This document shows, in pieces, positions 8,239-19,075 of a stretch of DNA of 64,000 bases. Source of the stretch: Staphylococcus simulans (GTDB lineage Bacteria > Bacillota > Bacilli > Staphylococcales > Staphylococcaceae). The notes beneath the pieces were generated by a model. It was not told where the DNA came from. It did not search any database and worked only from the letters and a program-made list of their open reading frames with translations. Location of the stretch: NCBI RefSeq assembly GCF_002994445.1, contig NZ_MRZJ01000005.1:154839-218838 (forward strand). The letters run 5' to 3'. How positions within the stretch are numbered: the first letter of the stretch is position 1; each line of letters begins with the position of its first letter. A program made the position numbers and the translations under genes.

Positions 8239-10057
8239 CCCAATCACCATCTTCTATAACTTCACACGGTAACGTGATGAAGATTGATGTTCCTTGACCC
8301 TCGACGCTGTTTGCCCAAATACGGCCGTTATGTGCTTCCACAATCTCTTTTGAAATCGCCAGCCCTAAACCAGTACCGCCCATCTTGCGTGTACGTGCTT
8401 TATCTACACGGAAGAAGCGATCAAAGATTTTATCTACTTTATTAATCGGAATACCGATACCATTATCTTTAATACGAATTGTCATACGGTTATATAATGG
8501 GTTCGGTTTCACGTGAAACTCAACTCGTTTATTGCCGCGCGAATATTTCATCGCATTGGTAATCACATTATCAAATACTTGTGTCATCTTATCCGGGTCA
8601 ATTTCTGTAAAGATGGTTTCTTCAGGAATATCTCGTACAAATGTCACATCTTTCGCCGCCATTTCATGACGGTTGATAATTTTATTAATAAACATGTTGA
8701 AGTCAACAATCTCTTTGGTAATTTGTTCTGAATCATTGTCCATACGCGATAAGTTAAGCAAGTCATTTACCAAACGAATCATACGTACTGTTTCTTCTCT
8801 TGTGACAGATAAGAATTGCGGCGCAATCTCAGGATCTTGCCAAGCACCTTCTTCTAAGGCTTCAAGATAGCTGTTCATAGAAGTCAGCGGTGTACGCAGT
8901 TCGTGTGAAACGTTCGCAACGAATTCGCGGCGTTCTTGTTCAACTTGCTGCTGCTCAGTTACATCATGCAGCACAGCAATATAACCTGACACGAAACCTG
9001 TATCTTGAACGATTGTACTGAAACTTACACGCGCAATAATACCTTCAGCTTCATTAATATCTAATAAGAAACTATTATTGTTTTCTTGCATTTCATCAAG
9101 TGCGAACTCATCTTCTAGGTTAAGCACACTTAACATGTTATAACCCATTACATCTTCTTTAGCCATGCCCAGCATTTTCAAGGCCATATCATTCACAATA
9201 CGTACACGGCCGCGTCTGTCCGTCGCAATAACCCCATCACTCATGTGCGTGATAACAGAGTCTAAACGACGTTTCTCGCTTTCTGTATTCGCTTGTGCTT
9301 CTTGTACCCGCTTCGACAAGTTATTGAAGGCCAATGCAAGTTCGCCGATTTCATCGTTCCCATAAATCTTCACGCGCTGTGTATAATTCCCTTTTGACAT
9401 CTCTACAGTTTGGTTACGCATATCCGTAATCGGTTTTGTAATCGTACGGGCAATAAAGAACCCAAGCAAACCAGTGATGAAGAGGGAAATTGCAGTACCT
9501 ACGATAAAGATTTGGTTAAAGTTGTTCAGCTGATCATAGACATTATCGATATCAGCTTCGATATAAATATCGCCGATAACCCCTTTAGACGACTTTACAG
9601 GCAAGTTGTAAATCCATACACGCTGTTTACCCTTGCCGTAGTCTTTTAGTATAGTGTGGTCATTGGCTTGTCCTAATGAAAGCGCCTTTTGAACAGAAGT
9701 ATCATTTGCCTTTTGATTCACAATACTATTAGAAGATTGTTTCGTCGTTGCGACAATGATTTGATTCTTATCAATATAGTTGATCTGTTCGATTTCTTGG
9801 CGGTTCGCATATTCATTAAGCAGATTTTGAATCTCTTTTTGCGCGTTGACTGAACGGTCTTCTTCATTTACCTTTTCCACGTTGATCTCGATTTGTTTTG
9901 CATACTGCGCAATATTGTTTTTAAATGTCTGCGTTAATTCTCGTTCTAAGTTATTAGTGAAATATAAACCAATAATCTGCATACCGATGATAATTAATAA
10001 GACATAAACAATCACGAGTTTCGTGTGAAGGGATTGAAATTGTTTAAGCCATTTCAT
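8228..10057 (-). CDS. walK: Essential cell-wall sensor histidine kinase WalK
   Basis: WalK autophosphorylates and passes phosphate to WalR, controlling autolysins and wall metabolism. The 609 residues show TM1 (about 13-35), an extracellular Cache-type domain, TM2 (about 183-203), HAMP, a PAS domain (about 260-370), HisKA with [10 protein letters not shown] (phospho-His about 385), and HATPase boxes [16 protein letters not shown] and GTGLGLAI. The residues that bind zinc in the S. aureus PAS domain are kept (ITHMSD and VLHDVTE, giving His, Asp, His, Glu). Length is within one residue of S. aureus. A parS-like palindrome lies within the coding sequence at 8505-8520, in the part encoding the kinase domain. 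Confidence 0.98.
   Translation of the reverse strand: MKWLKQFQSLHTKLVIVYVLLIIIGMQIIGLYFTNNLERELTQTFKNNIAQYAKQIEINVEKVNEEDRSVNAQKEIQNLLNEYANRQEIEQINYIDKNQIIVATTKQSSNSIVNQKANDTSVQKALSLGQANDHTILKDYGKGKQRVWIYNLPVKSSKGVIGDIYIEADIDNVYDQLNNFNQIFIVGTAISLFITGLLGFFIARTITKPITDMRNQTVEMSKGNYTQRVKIYGNDEIGELALAFNNLSKRVQEAQANTESEKRRLDSVITHMSDGVIATDRRGRVRIVNDMALKMLGMAKEDVMGYNMLSVLNLEDEFALDEMQENNNSFLLDINEAEGIIARVSFSTIVQDTGFVSGYIAVLHDVTEQQQVEQERREFVANVSHELRTPLTSMNSYLEALEEGAWQDPEIAPQFLSVTREETVRMIRLVNDLLNLSRMDNDSEQITKEIVDFNMFINKIINRHEMAAKDVTFVRDIPEETIFTEIDPDKMTQVFDNVITNAMKYSRGNKRVEFHVKPNPLYNRMTIRIKDNGIGIPINKVDKIFDRFFRVDKARTRKMGGTGLGLAISKEIVEAHNGRIWANSVEGQGTSIFITLPCEVIEDGDWDEA
8505..8520. other. Candidate parS centromere site inside walK
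   Basis: GGTTTCACGTGAAACT contains the perfect 14-bp palindrome GTTTCACGTGAAAC (8506-8519). It differs from the ParB/Spo0J consensus TGTTTCACGTGAAACA only at the two outermost bases. It lies about 25 kb from oriC, a typical position for firmicute parS, and a parB gene is present in this window. Confidence 0.85.
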
Positions 10058-10068
10058 ACAACGCCGCC

Positions 10069-10770
10069 TCAGTCATGCTGCTGCAGGAAGTATCCAACAC
10101 CGCGGCGTGTCACAATATATTCTGGGTGTGACGGATCATCCTCGATTTTTTCTCTTAAACGACGGATTGTCACATCGACAGTACGCACATCGCCGAAGTA
10201 ATCATAGCCCCATACAGTTTGAAGTAAATGTTCACGTGTCATTACTTGTCCCATATGGTTAGCCAGATAATGGAAAAGTTCGAATTCACGATGTGTTAAT
10301 TCAATATCTTTTCCGCGTTTCTTAATAGAATATGCATCCGGATAAATCACAATATCTTTGATTGTAATTTCATTCGGCGCATTATTTGCTTCTTGTGCCG
10401 GTTGTGTATAACGACGGCGCAAGTTCGCTTTCACACGTGCAATCAATTCACGTGTACTGAATGGTTTCGTGACATAGTCGTCTGCGCCAAGTTCTAAACC
10501 AAGCACTTTATCAATTTCAGAGTCTTTCGCCGTTAACATAATAATCGGCATTTCATATTTTTTACGCACTTCTCGGCAGACTTCCATACCATCTCTGCCA
10601 GGAAGCATAATATCTAGAAGTACGATATCTGGTTCTTCATCATAAATTAAGTCGATTGCATCATTACCATCATACGCACAAAAGACTTCATAACCTTCTT
10701 TTTTCAAATTAAATTCTAGAATATCAGCAATAGGTTTTTCATCGTCTACTACAACTACTTTTCTCGCCAT
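10069..10770 (-). CDS. walR: Essential response regulator WalR
   Basis: An OmpR-family response regulator of 233 residues. The receiver domain has the acidic pair DDEK, phospho-acceptor Asp in [12 protein letters not shown] (about residue 53), the switch region and KPFSTREL (Lys about 102). The C-terminal winged helix has the usual [12 protein letters not shown] and [14 protein letters not shown]. It activates autolysin and wall-remodelling genes once phosphorylated by WalK. The ATG at 10770 ([10 protein letters not shown]) gives the S. aureus length; an in-frame upstream ATG exists but is less likely. walK follows 11 bases after the stop. Confidence 0.98.
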   Translation of the reverse strand: MARKVVVVDDEKPIADILEFNLKKEGYEVFCAYDGNDAIDLIYDEEPDIVLLDIMLPGRDGMEVCREVRKKYEMPIIMLTAKDSEIDKVLGLELGADDYVTKPFSTRELIARVKANLRRRYTQPAQEANNAPNEITIKDIVIYPDAYSIKKRGKDIELTHREFELFHYLANHMGQVMTREHLLQTVWGYDYFGDVRTVDVTIRRLREKIEDDPSHPEYIVTRRGVGYFLQQHD

Positions 10771-11127
10771 AATCCTAAACCTCATTTCTAATCATAATCG
10801 TACATGAATAATTTTATTTAGACATAAGTATCTACTATATAATTTACCATTTCTTACACGCCAATTCTATTTTTTATATCAAATTTATAGCGTAATCCAC
10901 GACCTGATTTTCATATAAAACAATATTTTAAGAAGTCATTTATAATTTGAAGCGTTTCAAAAATGGGGGAATGTCTAAAAAAAGAGAGGATTCATGTGTG
11001 TTCATGCTATTGTAGCACTTCTTTACATTTTATACTAAAATCGTGTTTTGAACACTTTGTATCAGAAGTGTAAATAAAATAAAAGTTTCGCAGTCTGTAT
11101 TTACATTGCCTTTACCTAAAAAAGGTA
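10771..11127. other. walR upstream region with promoter
   Basis: This 350-base stretch has no credible gene. A good minus-strand promoter lies at 10836-10864: TTGGCG, a 17-base spacer, then TATATA. The remainder holds runs of A and T with no clear further signal. Confidence 0.55.
10836..10864 (-). promoter_or_regulatory. Putative walRKHI promoter
   Basis: On the minus strand TTGGCG (-35) is followed after 17 bases by TATATA (-10), about 65 bases before the walR start codon. It fits a housekeeping sigma promoter. Confidence 0.55.
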
Positions 11128-11129
11128 AA

Positions 11130-11160
11130 ATAAAAATGCCCACCCTATTGGGTGAGCATT
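11130..11160 (-). terminator. Terminator after the tRNA-Glu/tRNA-Asp pair
   Basis: On the minus strand TGCTCACCC pairs with GGGTGGGCA around an AATA loop, followed by TTTTTATTTT. It lies immediately downstream of tRNA-Asp. Confidence 0.9.
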
Positions 11161-11163
11161 ATA

Positions 11164-11236
11164 CGGTCTCGACGGGAATCGAACCCGCGATCTCCTGCGT
11201 GACAGGCAGGCGTGTTAACCGCTACACTACGAGACC
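11164..11236 (-). tRNA. tRNA-Asp (anticodon GTC)
   Basis: The minus strand reads a full cloverleaf: acceptor GGTCTCG pairs with CGAGACC, the anticodon stem-loop is CTGCCTGTCACGCAG with GTC, and the T-arm is GGGTTCGATTCCC. The CCA end is not encoded. It is the second gene of a two-tRNA transcript after tRNA-Glu. Confidence 0.97.
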
Positions 11237-11241
11237 TTAAA

Positions 11242-11316
11242 TGGTGACTCCTACGGGACTCGAACCCGTGTTACCGCCGTGAAAGGGCGGTGTCTTAACC
11301 GCTTGACCAAGGAGCC
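11242..11316 (-). tRNA. tRNA-Glu (anticodon TTC)
   Basis: The minus strand gives acceptor GGCTCCT pairing with AGGAGTC (one G-U), anticodon loop CCTTTCACG with TTC, T-arm GGGTTCGAGTCCC, and an encoded CCA. It precedes tRNA-Asp by five bases. Confidence 0.97.
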
Positions 11317-11423
11317 GTTTTTTAAGCACAAGATAGATTATAGCACAGCTATTTTAAAAAAGACAAGCTTTTTTTAAAGATTTTTTGTATAATTTTTACA
11401 TAACCCATTTTAGGAGGTAAATT

Positions 11424-12317
11424 ATGAATCAATCTACTACTTCTGGGGGTCATGCTAAGAAAGAAAAAAGATTGTCTCTCACACAAATCATCATTCGTAT
11501 TCTTTTCTTAACTATCGGTTCAATGCTTACAGCCGTAGGACTTGAGCTCTTCTTAGTTCCAAATAAATTGTTAGATGGCGGGATTGTCGGTATCTCGATT
11601 ATCTTATCCCATTTAACAGGATGGTCTCTTGGTATATTTATTTTCTTACTTAACTTGCCATTCTTCTTTTTAGGCTACAAGCAAATCGGTAAAACTTTTG
11701 CAGTGTCCACACTTTATGCAATTACAGTCTTATCTGTAGGAACAATGTTATTAAGCGGTATTCCTGCAGTTGTAAAAGAACCGCTGCTTATTACTATCTT
11801 CGGGGGTGCCATTGTAGGTATCGGTGTCGGATTAGTAATACGTGCCGGGGGAAGTATGGATGGTACAGAAATCATGTCTATTCTTGTACATAACCGTCTG
11901 CCGTTTTCAGTCGGTGAAATCGTTATGATTTTCAACTTCTTTATTTTCGCAGTCGCAGGTTTTGTCTTTACATGGGAAAGTGCAATGTACAGTGTTGTTG
12001 CTTATTTCATTGCCTTTAAAATGATTGACTTGATCTTAGTCGGTTTAGATGAATCGAAAGCTGTATGGATTATCAGTGATGACTATAAAGAAATCGGAGA
12101 AGCCATTAACGACCGTTTAGGGCGTGGTGTAACGTATTTGCATGCAGAAGGTGCTTATACCGGCGATCCGCGCAAAGTCGTCTTCACGGTCATTACACGT
12201 GTCGAAGAAGCCAAACTCAAAGAGGTTGTGCTTCAAATCGATCCTAAAGCCTTCTTATCCTTCGGTAATGTTTCCGAAGTACGCGGCGGTCATCACCGTA
12301 AGAAGAAAATCCATTAA
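11424..12317 (+). CDS. YitT family membrane protein (DUF161/DUF2179)
   Basis: A 297-residue protein with a hydrophobic N-terminal two thirds (about five or six membrane segments, beginning IIIRILFLTIGSMLTAVG) and a C-terminal soluble DUF2179 domain (from about residue 225, ITRVEEAKLKEVVLQIDP). The conserved LVPNKLLDGGIVGIS and GGSMDGTEI motifs are typical of the YitT family, whose transport role is not settled. The start has a strong TAGGAGG ribosome site, and TATAAT occurs about 35 bases upstream of the start. It is monocistronic, ending at a bidirectional terminator shared with purA. Confidence 0.9.
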   Translation: MNQSTTSGGHAKKEKRLSLTQIIIRILFLTIGSMLTAVGLELFLVPNKLLDGGIVGISIILSHLTGWSLGIFIFLLNLPFFFLGYKQIGKTFAVSTLYAITVLSVGTMLLSGIPAVVKEPLLITIFGGAIVGIGVGLVIRAGGSMDGTEIMSILVHNRLPFSVGEIVMIFNFFIFAVAGFVFTWESAMYSVVAYFIAFKMIDLILVGLDESKAVWIISDDYKEIGEAINDRLGRGVTYLHAEGAYTGDPRKVVFTVITRVEEAKLKEVVLQIDPKAFLSFGNVSEVRGGHHRKKKIH

Positions 12318-12337
12318 AATATATATGATTTCAAATC

Positions 12338-12384
12338 AAAAAAGATGCGATGCAGGAAGAAAATTCCTGTCTCGCATCTTTTTT
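12338..12384. terminator. Bidirectional terminator between yitT-family gene and purA
   Basis: AAAAGATGCGA pairs with TCGCATCTTTT, with an inner CAGGAA/TTCCTG stem. There is a T-run on one side and an A-run on the other, so it can stop both converging genes. Confidence 0.9.
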
Positions 12385-12418
12385 AGTTCATACATTTATC
12401 ATGTTTTGTTTTATCGTC

Positions 12419-13702
12419 TTACCATAAAGGTTTCAACATGTTTGTTTGTGTACGGTCTGGACCTACAGAGAAGATTGAAATACCGACACCGCATAGTTCA
12501 GAAATACGTTCTAAGTAACGGCGTGCATTATCAGGAAGTTCTTCTAATGATTGAACACCTGTAATGTCTTCAGTCCAACCTGGTAATTCTTCATAGATTG
12601 GTTTGCAACGGTTTAATGCGTTCAAGTTTGCTGGGTATTCTGTGATTTCTTCGCCATCCAACTCATAAGCAACACAGATTTTAACTGTATCTAAACCAGT
12701 TAAAACGTCGATAGAGTTGATAGATAAATCTGTAATACCGCTCACACGACGAGAGTGGCGCAATACTACTGAGTCGAACCAGCCTACACGACGCGGACGT
12801 CCTGTAGTTGTACCGTATTCACGGCCGACTTCACGGATATGATGACCATCTTCATCGAATAATTCAGTTGGGAATGGACCATCGCCGACACGTGATGTAT
12901 AAGCTTTGCATACACCGATAACTTTAGATACGAATGTAGGTCCGATACCGCCGCCGACTGTTACATTACCAGCAATCGGGTTGCTTGATGTAACGAATGG
13001 ATATGTACCATGATCGATATCCAGCATTACACCTTGTGCTCCTTCAAATAGAACACGTTCGTTTGCGACAATAGCATCGTCTAATAATTTAGGTGTGTCT
13101 GTCACATATTCTTTTAATCTTTGACCAGCCGCATAGTACTCTTCAAAGATGTCTTCGAAAGCAGGTACTTCTTCATTGAACATACCTTTGAAGTAAGCAG
13201 CTTTGTATTCAAGATTCGCTTTTAATAATCTTTCAAATGTTTCTTTGTCTAATAAATCCGCCATACGGATTCCGATTCTTTGTGCTTTATCAACGTATGC
13301 TGGGCCGATACCTTTCTTAGTCGTACCGATTTTATTATCACCACGAAGACGTTCTTCATACTCATCTTGTAATAAGTGGTAAGGCAAAATGACCTGTGCA
13401 CGATTTGAAATACGCAAATTATTTGTTGGAATACCGCGTTCGTTTAATGCGTCCAACTCTTTTAATAATGCAACGGGATCTACTACAACACCGTTACCGA
13501 TAACAGAAAGTTTATCTTGATAGAAAATTCCTGACGGTACTAAGTGCAATTTATAAGTTTCCCCGCCGAATTTGATAGTATGTCCTGCGTTATTTCCGCC
13601 TGAAAAGCGTGTGATAACGTCCGCTTGTTCCGCTAAAAAGTCTGTGATTTTACCTTTACCTTCGTCTCCCCATTGTGTCCCAACAACTACGATTGATGAC
13701 AT
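12419..13702 (-). CDS. purA: Adenylosuccinate synthetase
   Basis: PurA joins IMP and aspartate using GTP to give adenylosuccinate, the first step from IMP to AMP. The 427-residue protein has the N-terminal phosphate-binding loop QWGDEGKGK with the catalytic Asp, GGNNAGHT with the catalytic His (near residue 41), the FEGAQG segment, [12 protein letters not shown], and the C-terminal GPDRTQT. It is full length, cytosolic and monocistronic, between a bidirectional terminator and a 370-base upstream region with a possible PurR box. Confidence 0.98.
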   Translation of the reverse strand: MSSIVVVGTQWGDEGKGKITDFLAEQADVITRFSGGNNAGHTIKFGGETYKLHLVPSGIFYQDKLSVIGNGVVVDPVALLKELDALNERGIPTNNLRISNRAQVILPYHLLQDEYEERLRGDNKIGTTKKGIGPAYVDKAQRIGIRMADLLDKETFERLLKANLEYKAAYFKGMFNEEVPAFEDIFEEYYAAGQRLKEYVTDTPKLLDDAIVANERVLFEGAQGVMLDIDHGTYPFVTSSNPIAGNVTVGGGIGPTFVSKVIGVCKAYTSRVGDGPFPTELFDEDGHHIREVGREYGTTTGRPRRVGWFDSVVLRHSRRVSGITDLSINSIDVLTGLDTVKICVAYELDGEEITEYPANLNALNRCKPIYEELPGWTEDITGVQSLEELPDNARRYLERISELCGVGISIFSVGPDRTQTNMLKPLW

Positions 13703-14012
13703 AAGAGCACCTCCAAGTTATTCTCAATTAACCATTCAATATTCTATCAATTGTAAGCGCGTAATGCAAATAGAAAACGAACATTAAATATTACAGTTTT
13801 TTGGCAATCACATAAAAAGCATTTTTCATCTAAAATACCTTTAATGCTTGTAACACCAATATTTCAACGAAGTTTTACTCTTTATTATTACACATACTTA
13901 TTGACAAAACATACCTTTTAAAACGACTTAAAACCGTACATTAAACAAAAACATCATTTTATTGTACGTGAAAATATTTTTTCGCACAAACTTCAATATA
14001 CCAATTACCCAT
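13703..14012. other. purA upstream region with possible PurR box
   Basis: No gene is visible. GAAAACGAACATT at 13773-13785 resembles one arm of the PurR box (AWWWCCGAACWWT), with two mismatches; a convincing second arm was not found. The remainder is AT-rich. Confidence 0.35.
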
Positions 14013-14048
14013 TAAAAAAAAGACCAAAACACAAGTTTGGTCTTTCCT
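14013..14048 (-). terminator. Terminator of the DUF2232-gdpP-rplI-dnaC operon
   Basis: On the minus strand AAAGACCAAA pairs with TTTTGGTCTTT, followed by eight T residues, just after the helicase gene. Confidence 0.9.
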
Positions 14049-14073
14049 TTAATTACGGTGATGTAAAAACAAT

Positions 14074-15471
14074 TTACATCATATCTGCATGTGCATAATC
14101 TATATCCGTAAACTTATTATATTGTTTCATGAAGTGCAGTTTGACAGTACCGGTCGGGCCGTTACGCTGCTTCGCAATAATGACTTCGATCTCACCGTTA
14201 TCATCATTGGTTACAGGTTCCATTCCACCGTCGTCATCTTCTTCTCCATCTTCGCGATTATAGTAATCATCACGATATAAGAAAGCTACGATATCCGCAT
14301 CTTGCTCAATCGAACCGGATTCACGAATATCACTCATCATCGGACGTTTATCTTGTCGCTGTTCTACACCACGAGATAACTGACTCAGTGCGATAACAGG
14401 ACATTCTAGTTCACGTGCAATAGCTTTAAGTGTTCTTGAAATCTCAGATACTTCTTGCTGACGGTTGTCTGACATACGAGAACCGCTTCCCATAATCAAC
14501 TGCAAGTAGTCGATTACAATCATATCTAAACCGTGCTCTTGTTTCAGTCTGCGGCATTTTGAACGCAAGTCTGTAATTCTGATACCCGGCGTATCATCAA
14601 TAAAGATTTTCGTACGTGAAAGCTTACCGACCGCAACTGTGAAGCGATTCCAGTCTTCTTCAGTCATCGTACCTGTACGCAAACGGTTAGAGTCAACGTT
14701 GCCTGAGCTGCAAATCATACGTGTTGCAAGCTGGTCTGCACCCATCTCAAGCGAGAAGATACCTACCGTATAATTACTTTCATGTGTTGCGACTTTTTGT
14801 GCAATATTTAATGAGAAGGCAGTCTTACCTACAGAGGGACGTGCAGCCAAAATGATTAAATCGTTACGGTTAAAGCCCGCAGTCATTTGGTCTAAATCAC
14901 GATAACCTGTAGGGATACCTGGTGTCTGACCACTATTTTGGTCAAGTTCTTCAGCATTTTCATAAACTTGGCCTAAGACATCTCGGATGTCTTTAAAGCC
15001 TTCTGATTCTCTCGTTGAGGCAAGTTCTAAAATCTTGCGCTCAGCATCGCTTAAGATGTCATCAAGTTCAAGTTCTGAATCATAGCCGTCTTTTGCGATT
15101 TGATCAGCGACACGAATCAAATTACGTTTCGCGGCTAATTTATAGACGATTTCTCTATAGTATTCAATATTGCGTGTAGTCGGTACATTGCTTGCCAGTT
15201 CAGCAAGATATTGCGGTCCGCCCGCTTCGCTCAATGTCCCTTCTGATGTCAGCTGGTCCATCAAGGTTACGACATCAATTTCGCTGTTTTCCTCAGAGAG
15301 GTGCATCATCGCACGGAATATGTGTTGGTGAGCGCCTCTATAAAAGGACTCAGGAAGCAAGACTCCCTGAGTTTCCCCGATGAGCTGCGGATCAATAATA
15401 ATGGCACCTAAGACAGATTGTTCAGCCTCATTGTTATGGGGCATCTGGTTTTGTTCATACATTCCATCCAT
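14074..15471 (-). CDS. dnaC: Replicative DNA helicase (DnaB-type)
   Basis: This is the hexameric 5'-3' replicative helicase (named DnaC in Bacillus and Staphylococcus, DnaB in E. coli). The N-terminal helical domain (about 1-110) starts MPHNNEAEQSVLGAIIIDP. The RecA-like C-terminal domain has Walker A AARPSVGKT, Walker B MIVIDYLQL, and the conserved DIRESGSIEQDAD. Length (465) matches S. aureus, and the C-terminus carries the same acidic insert. It is last in a minus-strand operon, 35 bases after rplI. Confidence 0.97.
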   Translation of the reverse strand: MDGMYEQNQMPHNNEAEQSVLGAIIIDPQLIGETQGVLLPESFYRGAHQHIFRAMMHLSEENSEIDVVTLMDQLTSEGTLSEAGGPQYLAELASNVPTTRNIEYYREIVYKLAAKRNLIRVADQIAKDGYDSELELDDILSDAERKILELASTRESEGFKDIRDVLGQVYENAEELDQNSGQTPGIPTGYRDLDQMTAGFNRNDLIILAARPSVGKTAFSLNIAQKVATHESNYTVGIFSLEMGADQLATRMICSSGNVDSNRLRTGTMTEEDWNRFTVAVGKLSRTKIFIDDTPGIRITDLRSKCRRLKQEHGLDMIVIDYLQLIMGSGSRMSDNRQQEVSEISRTLKAIARELECPVIALSQLSRGVEQRQDKRPMMSDIRESGSIEQDADIVAFLYRDDYYNREDGEEDDDGGMEPVTNDDNGEIEVIIAKQRNGPTGTVKLHFMKQYNKFTDIDYAHADMM

Positions 15472-15506
15472 TTTTGATTACACCTCTGATTATTTCCAAA
15501 TCTTTC

Positions 15507-15953
15507 TTATTGTTCCACTGTGTGAACACGGATTGTACCTTCGACAGTTTTGTCTAATTTTACTGGTACATTTGTATAACCTAATGCATGGATACCATTA
15601 GGCAATTCCATTTTACGTTTATCAATTTTAATATCATGTTGTTTTTGAAGTGCTTGTGCAATTTGTTTAGTACTTACAGAACCGAATAATTTTCCGCCTT
15701 CGCCTGATTTCGCAGTAACTTCTACTTCGATTTCTTCAAGGCGTTTTGCTAATGCTTTTGCATCTTCGATTTCTTGTTCTCTTTCTTGTTCAGCACGTTT
15801 GTTTTGCTGTTCTAATTGTTTTAAGTTGCCTGGTGTTGCTTCCACAGCAACATTTTTCTTGAATAAGAAGTTGTTTGCGTAACCTACTGGTACGTCTTTT
15901 ACTTCGCCTTTCTTGCCTTTACCTTTAACGTCTTGTGTAAAAATTACTTTCAT
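15507..15953 (-). CDS. rplI: 50S ribosomal protein L9
   Basis: L9 binds 23S rRNA at the base of the L1 stalk and helps keep frame. The 148 residues show the N-terminal rRNA-binding domain ([21 protein letters not shown]), the long connecting helix (residues about 41-75, rich in E/K/R/Q) and the C-terminal domain. The ATG shares one base with the gdpP stop, so it is co-translated with gdpP. Confidence 0.98.
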   Translation of the reverse strand: MKVIFTQDVKGKGKKGEVKDVPVGYANNFLFKKNVAVEATPGNLKQLEQQNKRAEQEREQEIEDAKALAKRLEEIEVEVTAKSGEGGKLFGSVSTKQIAQALQKQHDIKIDKRKMELPNGIHALGYTNVPVKLDKTVEGTIRVHTVEQ

Positions 15954-17917
15954 TATCCTTCACTCCTACTGATTTGTTCATCTATGGCTTGTTGTAATTG
16001 TTCTACTGCTTCGTCTACTGTTACACCTTTAATTTGAGTTGCCGCGTTTGTTAAATGTCCGCCGCCGCCCAATGCTTCCATTGTCAGCTGAACATTGATA
16101 GAACCGAGTGAACGTGCAGAAATACCGACTAAGTCGTCTTCTCTGCGGGCAATCACATAAGATGCCTCTACACCGTCTAAACTTAACAACTCATCTGCAG
16201 CTTGTGCAACTGTAACAGGATGATAAATTTTATCATTAGAACCATGTGCAATCGCAATACCATTATCTTGCAATTTCACAGTTCGGATTAATTCTGAACG
16301 ATTGATATACGTATCAATATCGTCTTTTAAGAAATGCTGTGTCAAGATCGTATCTGCACCATGTGCACGTAAATAACTTGCCGCATCAAATGTTCTTGAA
16401 CCTGTACGCAATGTAAAGTTGCGTGTATCCACAATAATACCTGCATACATAATTGTAGATTCAAGTCTTGTCAGACGCTGTTCTGTCGGTTGGTATTCAA
16501 GCAGCTCTGTCACAAGTTCTGCTGTAGAGCTGGCATAAGGTTCCATGTATACCAATAACGGATGAGAGATAAAGCTTTCGCCGCGGCGATGGTGGTCGAT
16601 GACCACTTTGCGGTTGGCTTTATTTAAGATGTTCTCATCTAAGACCATTTCAGGTTTGTGCGTATCGACGACTACTAATGTTGTTTTCGATGTCATAGTA
16701 TCCCATGCTTCATCAGATGTGATAAAGCGGTCTTTCAATTCTGGTTTCTTATCGATTTCATCCATGACACGACGCAATGTCGGGTCAATATCTTCATCGT
16801 TTAAGACAACATAAGCATCTAAGTTGTTCATCATCGCAAAACGCGATACCCCGATTGCTGCACCGATAGCATCTAAATCAGGACGTTTGTGCCCCATGAT
16901 GATGACTTTGTCGCCTTCCATTAAAATATCTTTCAATGCATGAGAGATAACGCGTGCACGTACACGTGTACGTTTCTCCATCGGGTCAGTCTTACCGCCA
17001 TAGAAACGAACGTTGCCGTTAATATGTTTGATGGCTACTTGGTCGCCGCCGCGGCCTAATGCAAGGTCTAAACCTGATTGTGATAAATCCCCTAAATCAA
17101 TCAAGTTCTCTGAGCCTTCGCCGACACCGATACTTAAAGTTAATTGGGCACGATAGCCCACACTTTTCTCACGCAGATTACGCAAGATATCAAAGTTCGA
17201 CTCTTCTAATTGTGCTAAGATACGTCTGTTTAAATACGCAACGAATTGGTCTGAACTGTAACGTTTGAAATAAATGTCATATTCAGATGCCCAACGGCTG
17301 ATAACACGTGTCACCATTGAGTTGATTTCAGAACGTTGTGTATCATTCATATTTTGTGTGATTTCATCGTAGTTATCTAAGAACAGCGTCGCAATAATTG
17401 GTTTCGATTCTTCATATAATTCATAAGTCTGTACTTCTTCTGTAATGTCGAAGAAATACAATACATGTTCATCTTCAGAATAACGAACGCGGTAATGATA
17501 ACTGCCGTCTGTAATTTCGATTTCTTGTGTCTTTTCTAATTGCTTCAGAATGTTAGGATACACTTCATTTATCGGATCTGAGATAACATTGCGATCTAAC
17601 CGATCAGACATGAAATGGTTCATCCATTCTACATCTTCGTTCTCATCAAGGACAATAATTCCGATTGGCAAGCTTTTAATCGCGATACTGTTGCCTGCTG
17701 AAATTTGTCCGCTCAAATCATCTACATAATTATCCAACCGTAAGAATGCATTGCGCAACGCAAATGCACTGATAATAATCATGACAACCAATACTGCCGA
17801 AGCAATGCCTGCAATCAATTGATTAAAGATAAACCATACAACTACTAATGCGATTGCAGTCAGTACCATCAGCAAAAAAGGTATTATCAGTGCTTTCTTC
17901 GTGGATTGACGATTCAT
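15953..17917 (-). CDS. gdpP: Cyclic di-AMP phosphodiesterase GdpP
   Basis: GdpP hydrolyses c-di-AMP to pApA and so sets turgor, wall strength and beta-lactam tolerance. The 654-residue protein has two N-terminal membrane segments (about residues 10-50), a PAS-like domain, a degenerate GGDEF domain (SSDQF in place of GGDEF), and a DHH/DHHA1 module: [28 protein letters not shown] and the glycine-rich [12 protein letters not shown]. All catalytic motifs are intact. It sits between the DUF2232 protein and rplI in one operon. Confidence 0.97.
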   Translation of the reverse strand: MNRQSTKKALIIPFLLMVLTAIALVVVWFIFNQLIAGIASAVLVVMIIISAFALRNAFLRLDNYVDDLSGQISAGNSIAIKSLPIGIIVLDENEDVEWMNHFMSDRLDRNVISDPINEVYPNILKQLEKTQEIEITDGSYHYRVRYSEDEHVLYFFDITEEVQTYELYEESKPIIATLFLDNYDEITQNMNDTQRSEINSMVTRVISRWASEYDIYFKRYSSDQFVAYLNRRILAQLEESNFDILRNLREKSVGYRAQLTLSIGVGEGSENLIDLGDLSQSGLDLALGRGGDQVAIKHINGNVRFYGGKTDPMEKRTRVRARVISHALKDILMEGDKVIIMGHKRPDLDAIGAAIGVSRFAMMNNLDAYVVLNDEDIDPTLRRVMDEIDKKPELKDRFITSDEAWDTMTSKTTLVVVDTHKPEMVLDENILNKANRKVVIDHHRRGESFISHPLLVYMEPYASSTAELVTELLEYQPTEQRLTRLESTIMYAGIIVDTRNFTLRTGSRTFDAASYLRAHGADTILTQHFLKDDIDTYINRSELIRTVKLQDNGIAIAHGSNDKIYHPVTVAQAADELLSLDGVEASYVIARREDDLVGISARSLGSINVQLTMEALGGGGHLTNAATQIKGVTVDEAVEQLQQAIDEQISRSEG

Positions 17918-17931
17918 TCTGTCACCTCAAA

Positions 17932-18852
17932 TCATTTTTTGATAAATCTTTTCAGATTGAAACATAAGTCTACAACACCTAAAAGGCCTACGATAGGTAT
18001 GATAGGTGTAATTAAAAATCCGACAATCATTAATAATATACCCACTGCTGCCGGTAATCGTTTTACTTTCGCAAAGAATGCGATAAAACTTAATCCTTGA
18101 ATAAACATAATAAACGATAAGATGACTTGCATATTTAAAACAATACTTTGGAATGTACCAGGTTGTGTTGCGAACATGACACACAACAGTACTACAAAGT
18201 AGATATATGCAATCACACGTTTAAAATGCCAAGCATACAGCGGTTTAAATACTGGGGTTGCTATTTTGAACTTACGTAATATCGGGAACGTAACAATTAA
18301 GTTAATCAAAATCATGATAAAAATGATAATGATAGCATAACTTGGTAATTGGACTGCTAATTGTCTAAAGCCTTCTTCAAATACACCGCGTGAAGAAGCG
18401 TCCAACCCGCTCATTGCCATTGCGTGATATAACTGATCTTTTAATGGCTTCACAAGTACTTGTGAAAGCGGCAGCTTTTCAAAGACTTGAAGCAGCATAA
18501 ACGCTGCTAATGAAATAATACTCATATATGTAGTCGCGATATAGAGTATACGTTCTTTGGAAGTACGTTCTTTCAATAGTTGGCCTACAACTAAGCTTAA
18601 AATCAAGATAAAGATGATATAGCTTAGTACCAATTGACTTCCGAAAAGAACAGCCAATACAACTGTAATCAACGCGGCAACACCGAATGACATAATAGAC
18701 TTATGCCATAGAATTATCCCAGGCACCGTTGCAACGAAGAATAATATGATTCCGGCAACCGGTAAAAAATAGGTGACTGCAGCAACTATCAGCAAAGCTA
18801 ATGTCGCTAGAAGCGTCGCCTTCAGGTCTATTTTTGCAAACAAATTCGCCAC
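17932..18852 (-). CDS. DUF2232 (YybS-like) polytopic membrane protein
   Basis: A 306-residue, very hydrophobic protein with about seven to eight membrane segments (for example LLATLALLIVAAVTYFL and YAIIIIFIMILINLIVTFP). It fits the DUF2232/YybS family found upstream of gdpP-rplI-dnaC in Firmicutes. Its function is not known; S-component-like transporter folds have been suggested for the family. The gene ends 14 bases before gdpP and is the first gene of the operon. Confidence 0.85.
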   Translation of the reverse strand: MANLFAKIDLKATLLATLALLIVAAVTYFLPVAGIILFFVATVPGIILWHKSIMSFGVAALITVVLAVLFGSQLVLSYIIFILILSLVVGQLLKERTSKERILYIATTYMSIISLAAFMLLQVFEKLPLSQVLVKPLKDQLYHAMAMSGLDASSRGVFEEGFRQLAVQLPSYAIIIIFIMILINLIVTFPILRKFKIATPVFKPLYAWHFKRVIAYIYFVVLLCVMFATQPGTFQSIVLNMQVILSFIMFIQGLSFIAFFAKVKRLPAAVGILLMIVGFLITPIIPIVGLLGVVDLCFNLKRFIKK

Positions 18853-19075
18853 TCCTATACTTTAGTAACTATAAGAATTATTTTAACATAGTTGGCAAGA
18901 ATCACCTACTTGATATCACTGGTATCCTATATGTTTTTAAGCCTGTCGGTCTTCTTTGATTCTCACTATTTATTTTCATAACTGAGACATAGAATTTCCT
19001 AATGTTTCTTTTGCTTTTAAATGAGGTATAAATTAATAAAATACATATTTATTATATTTTTAAAGGAGGCGTTAT

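Noticed and set aside
12142..12564. Plus-strand open frame overlapping yitT-family and purA ends
   Set aside because: It runs through a strong bidirectional terminator and out of frame with two conserved genes.
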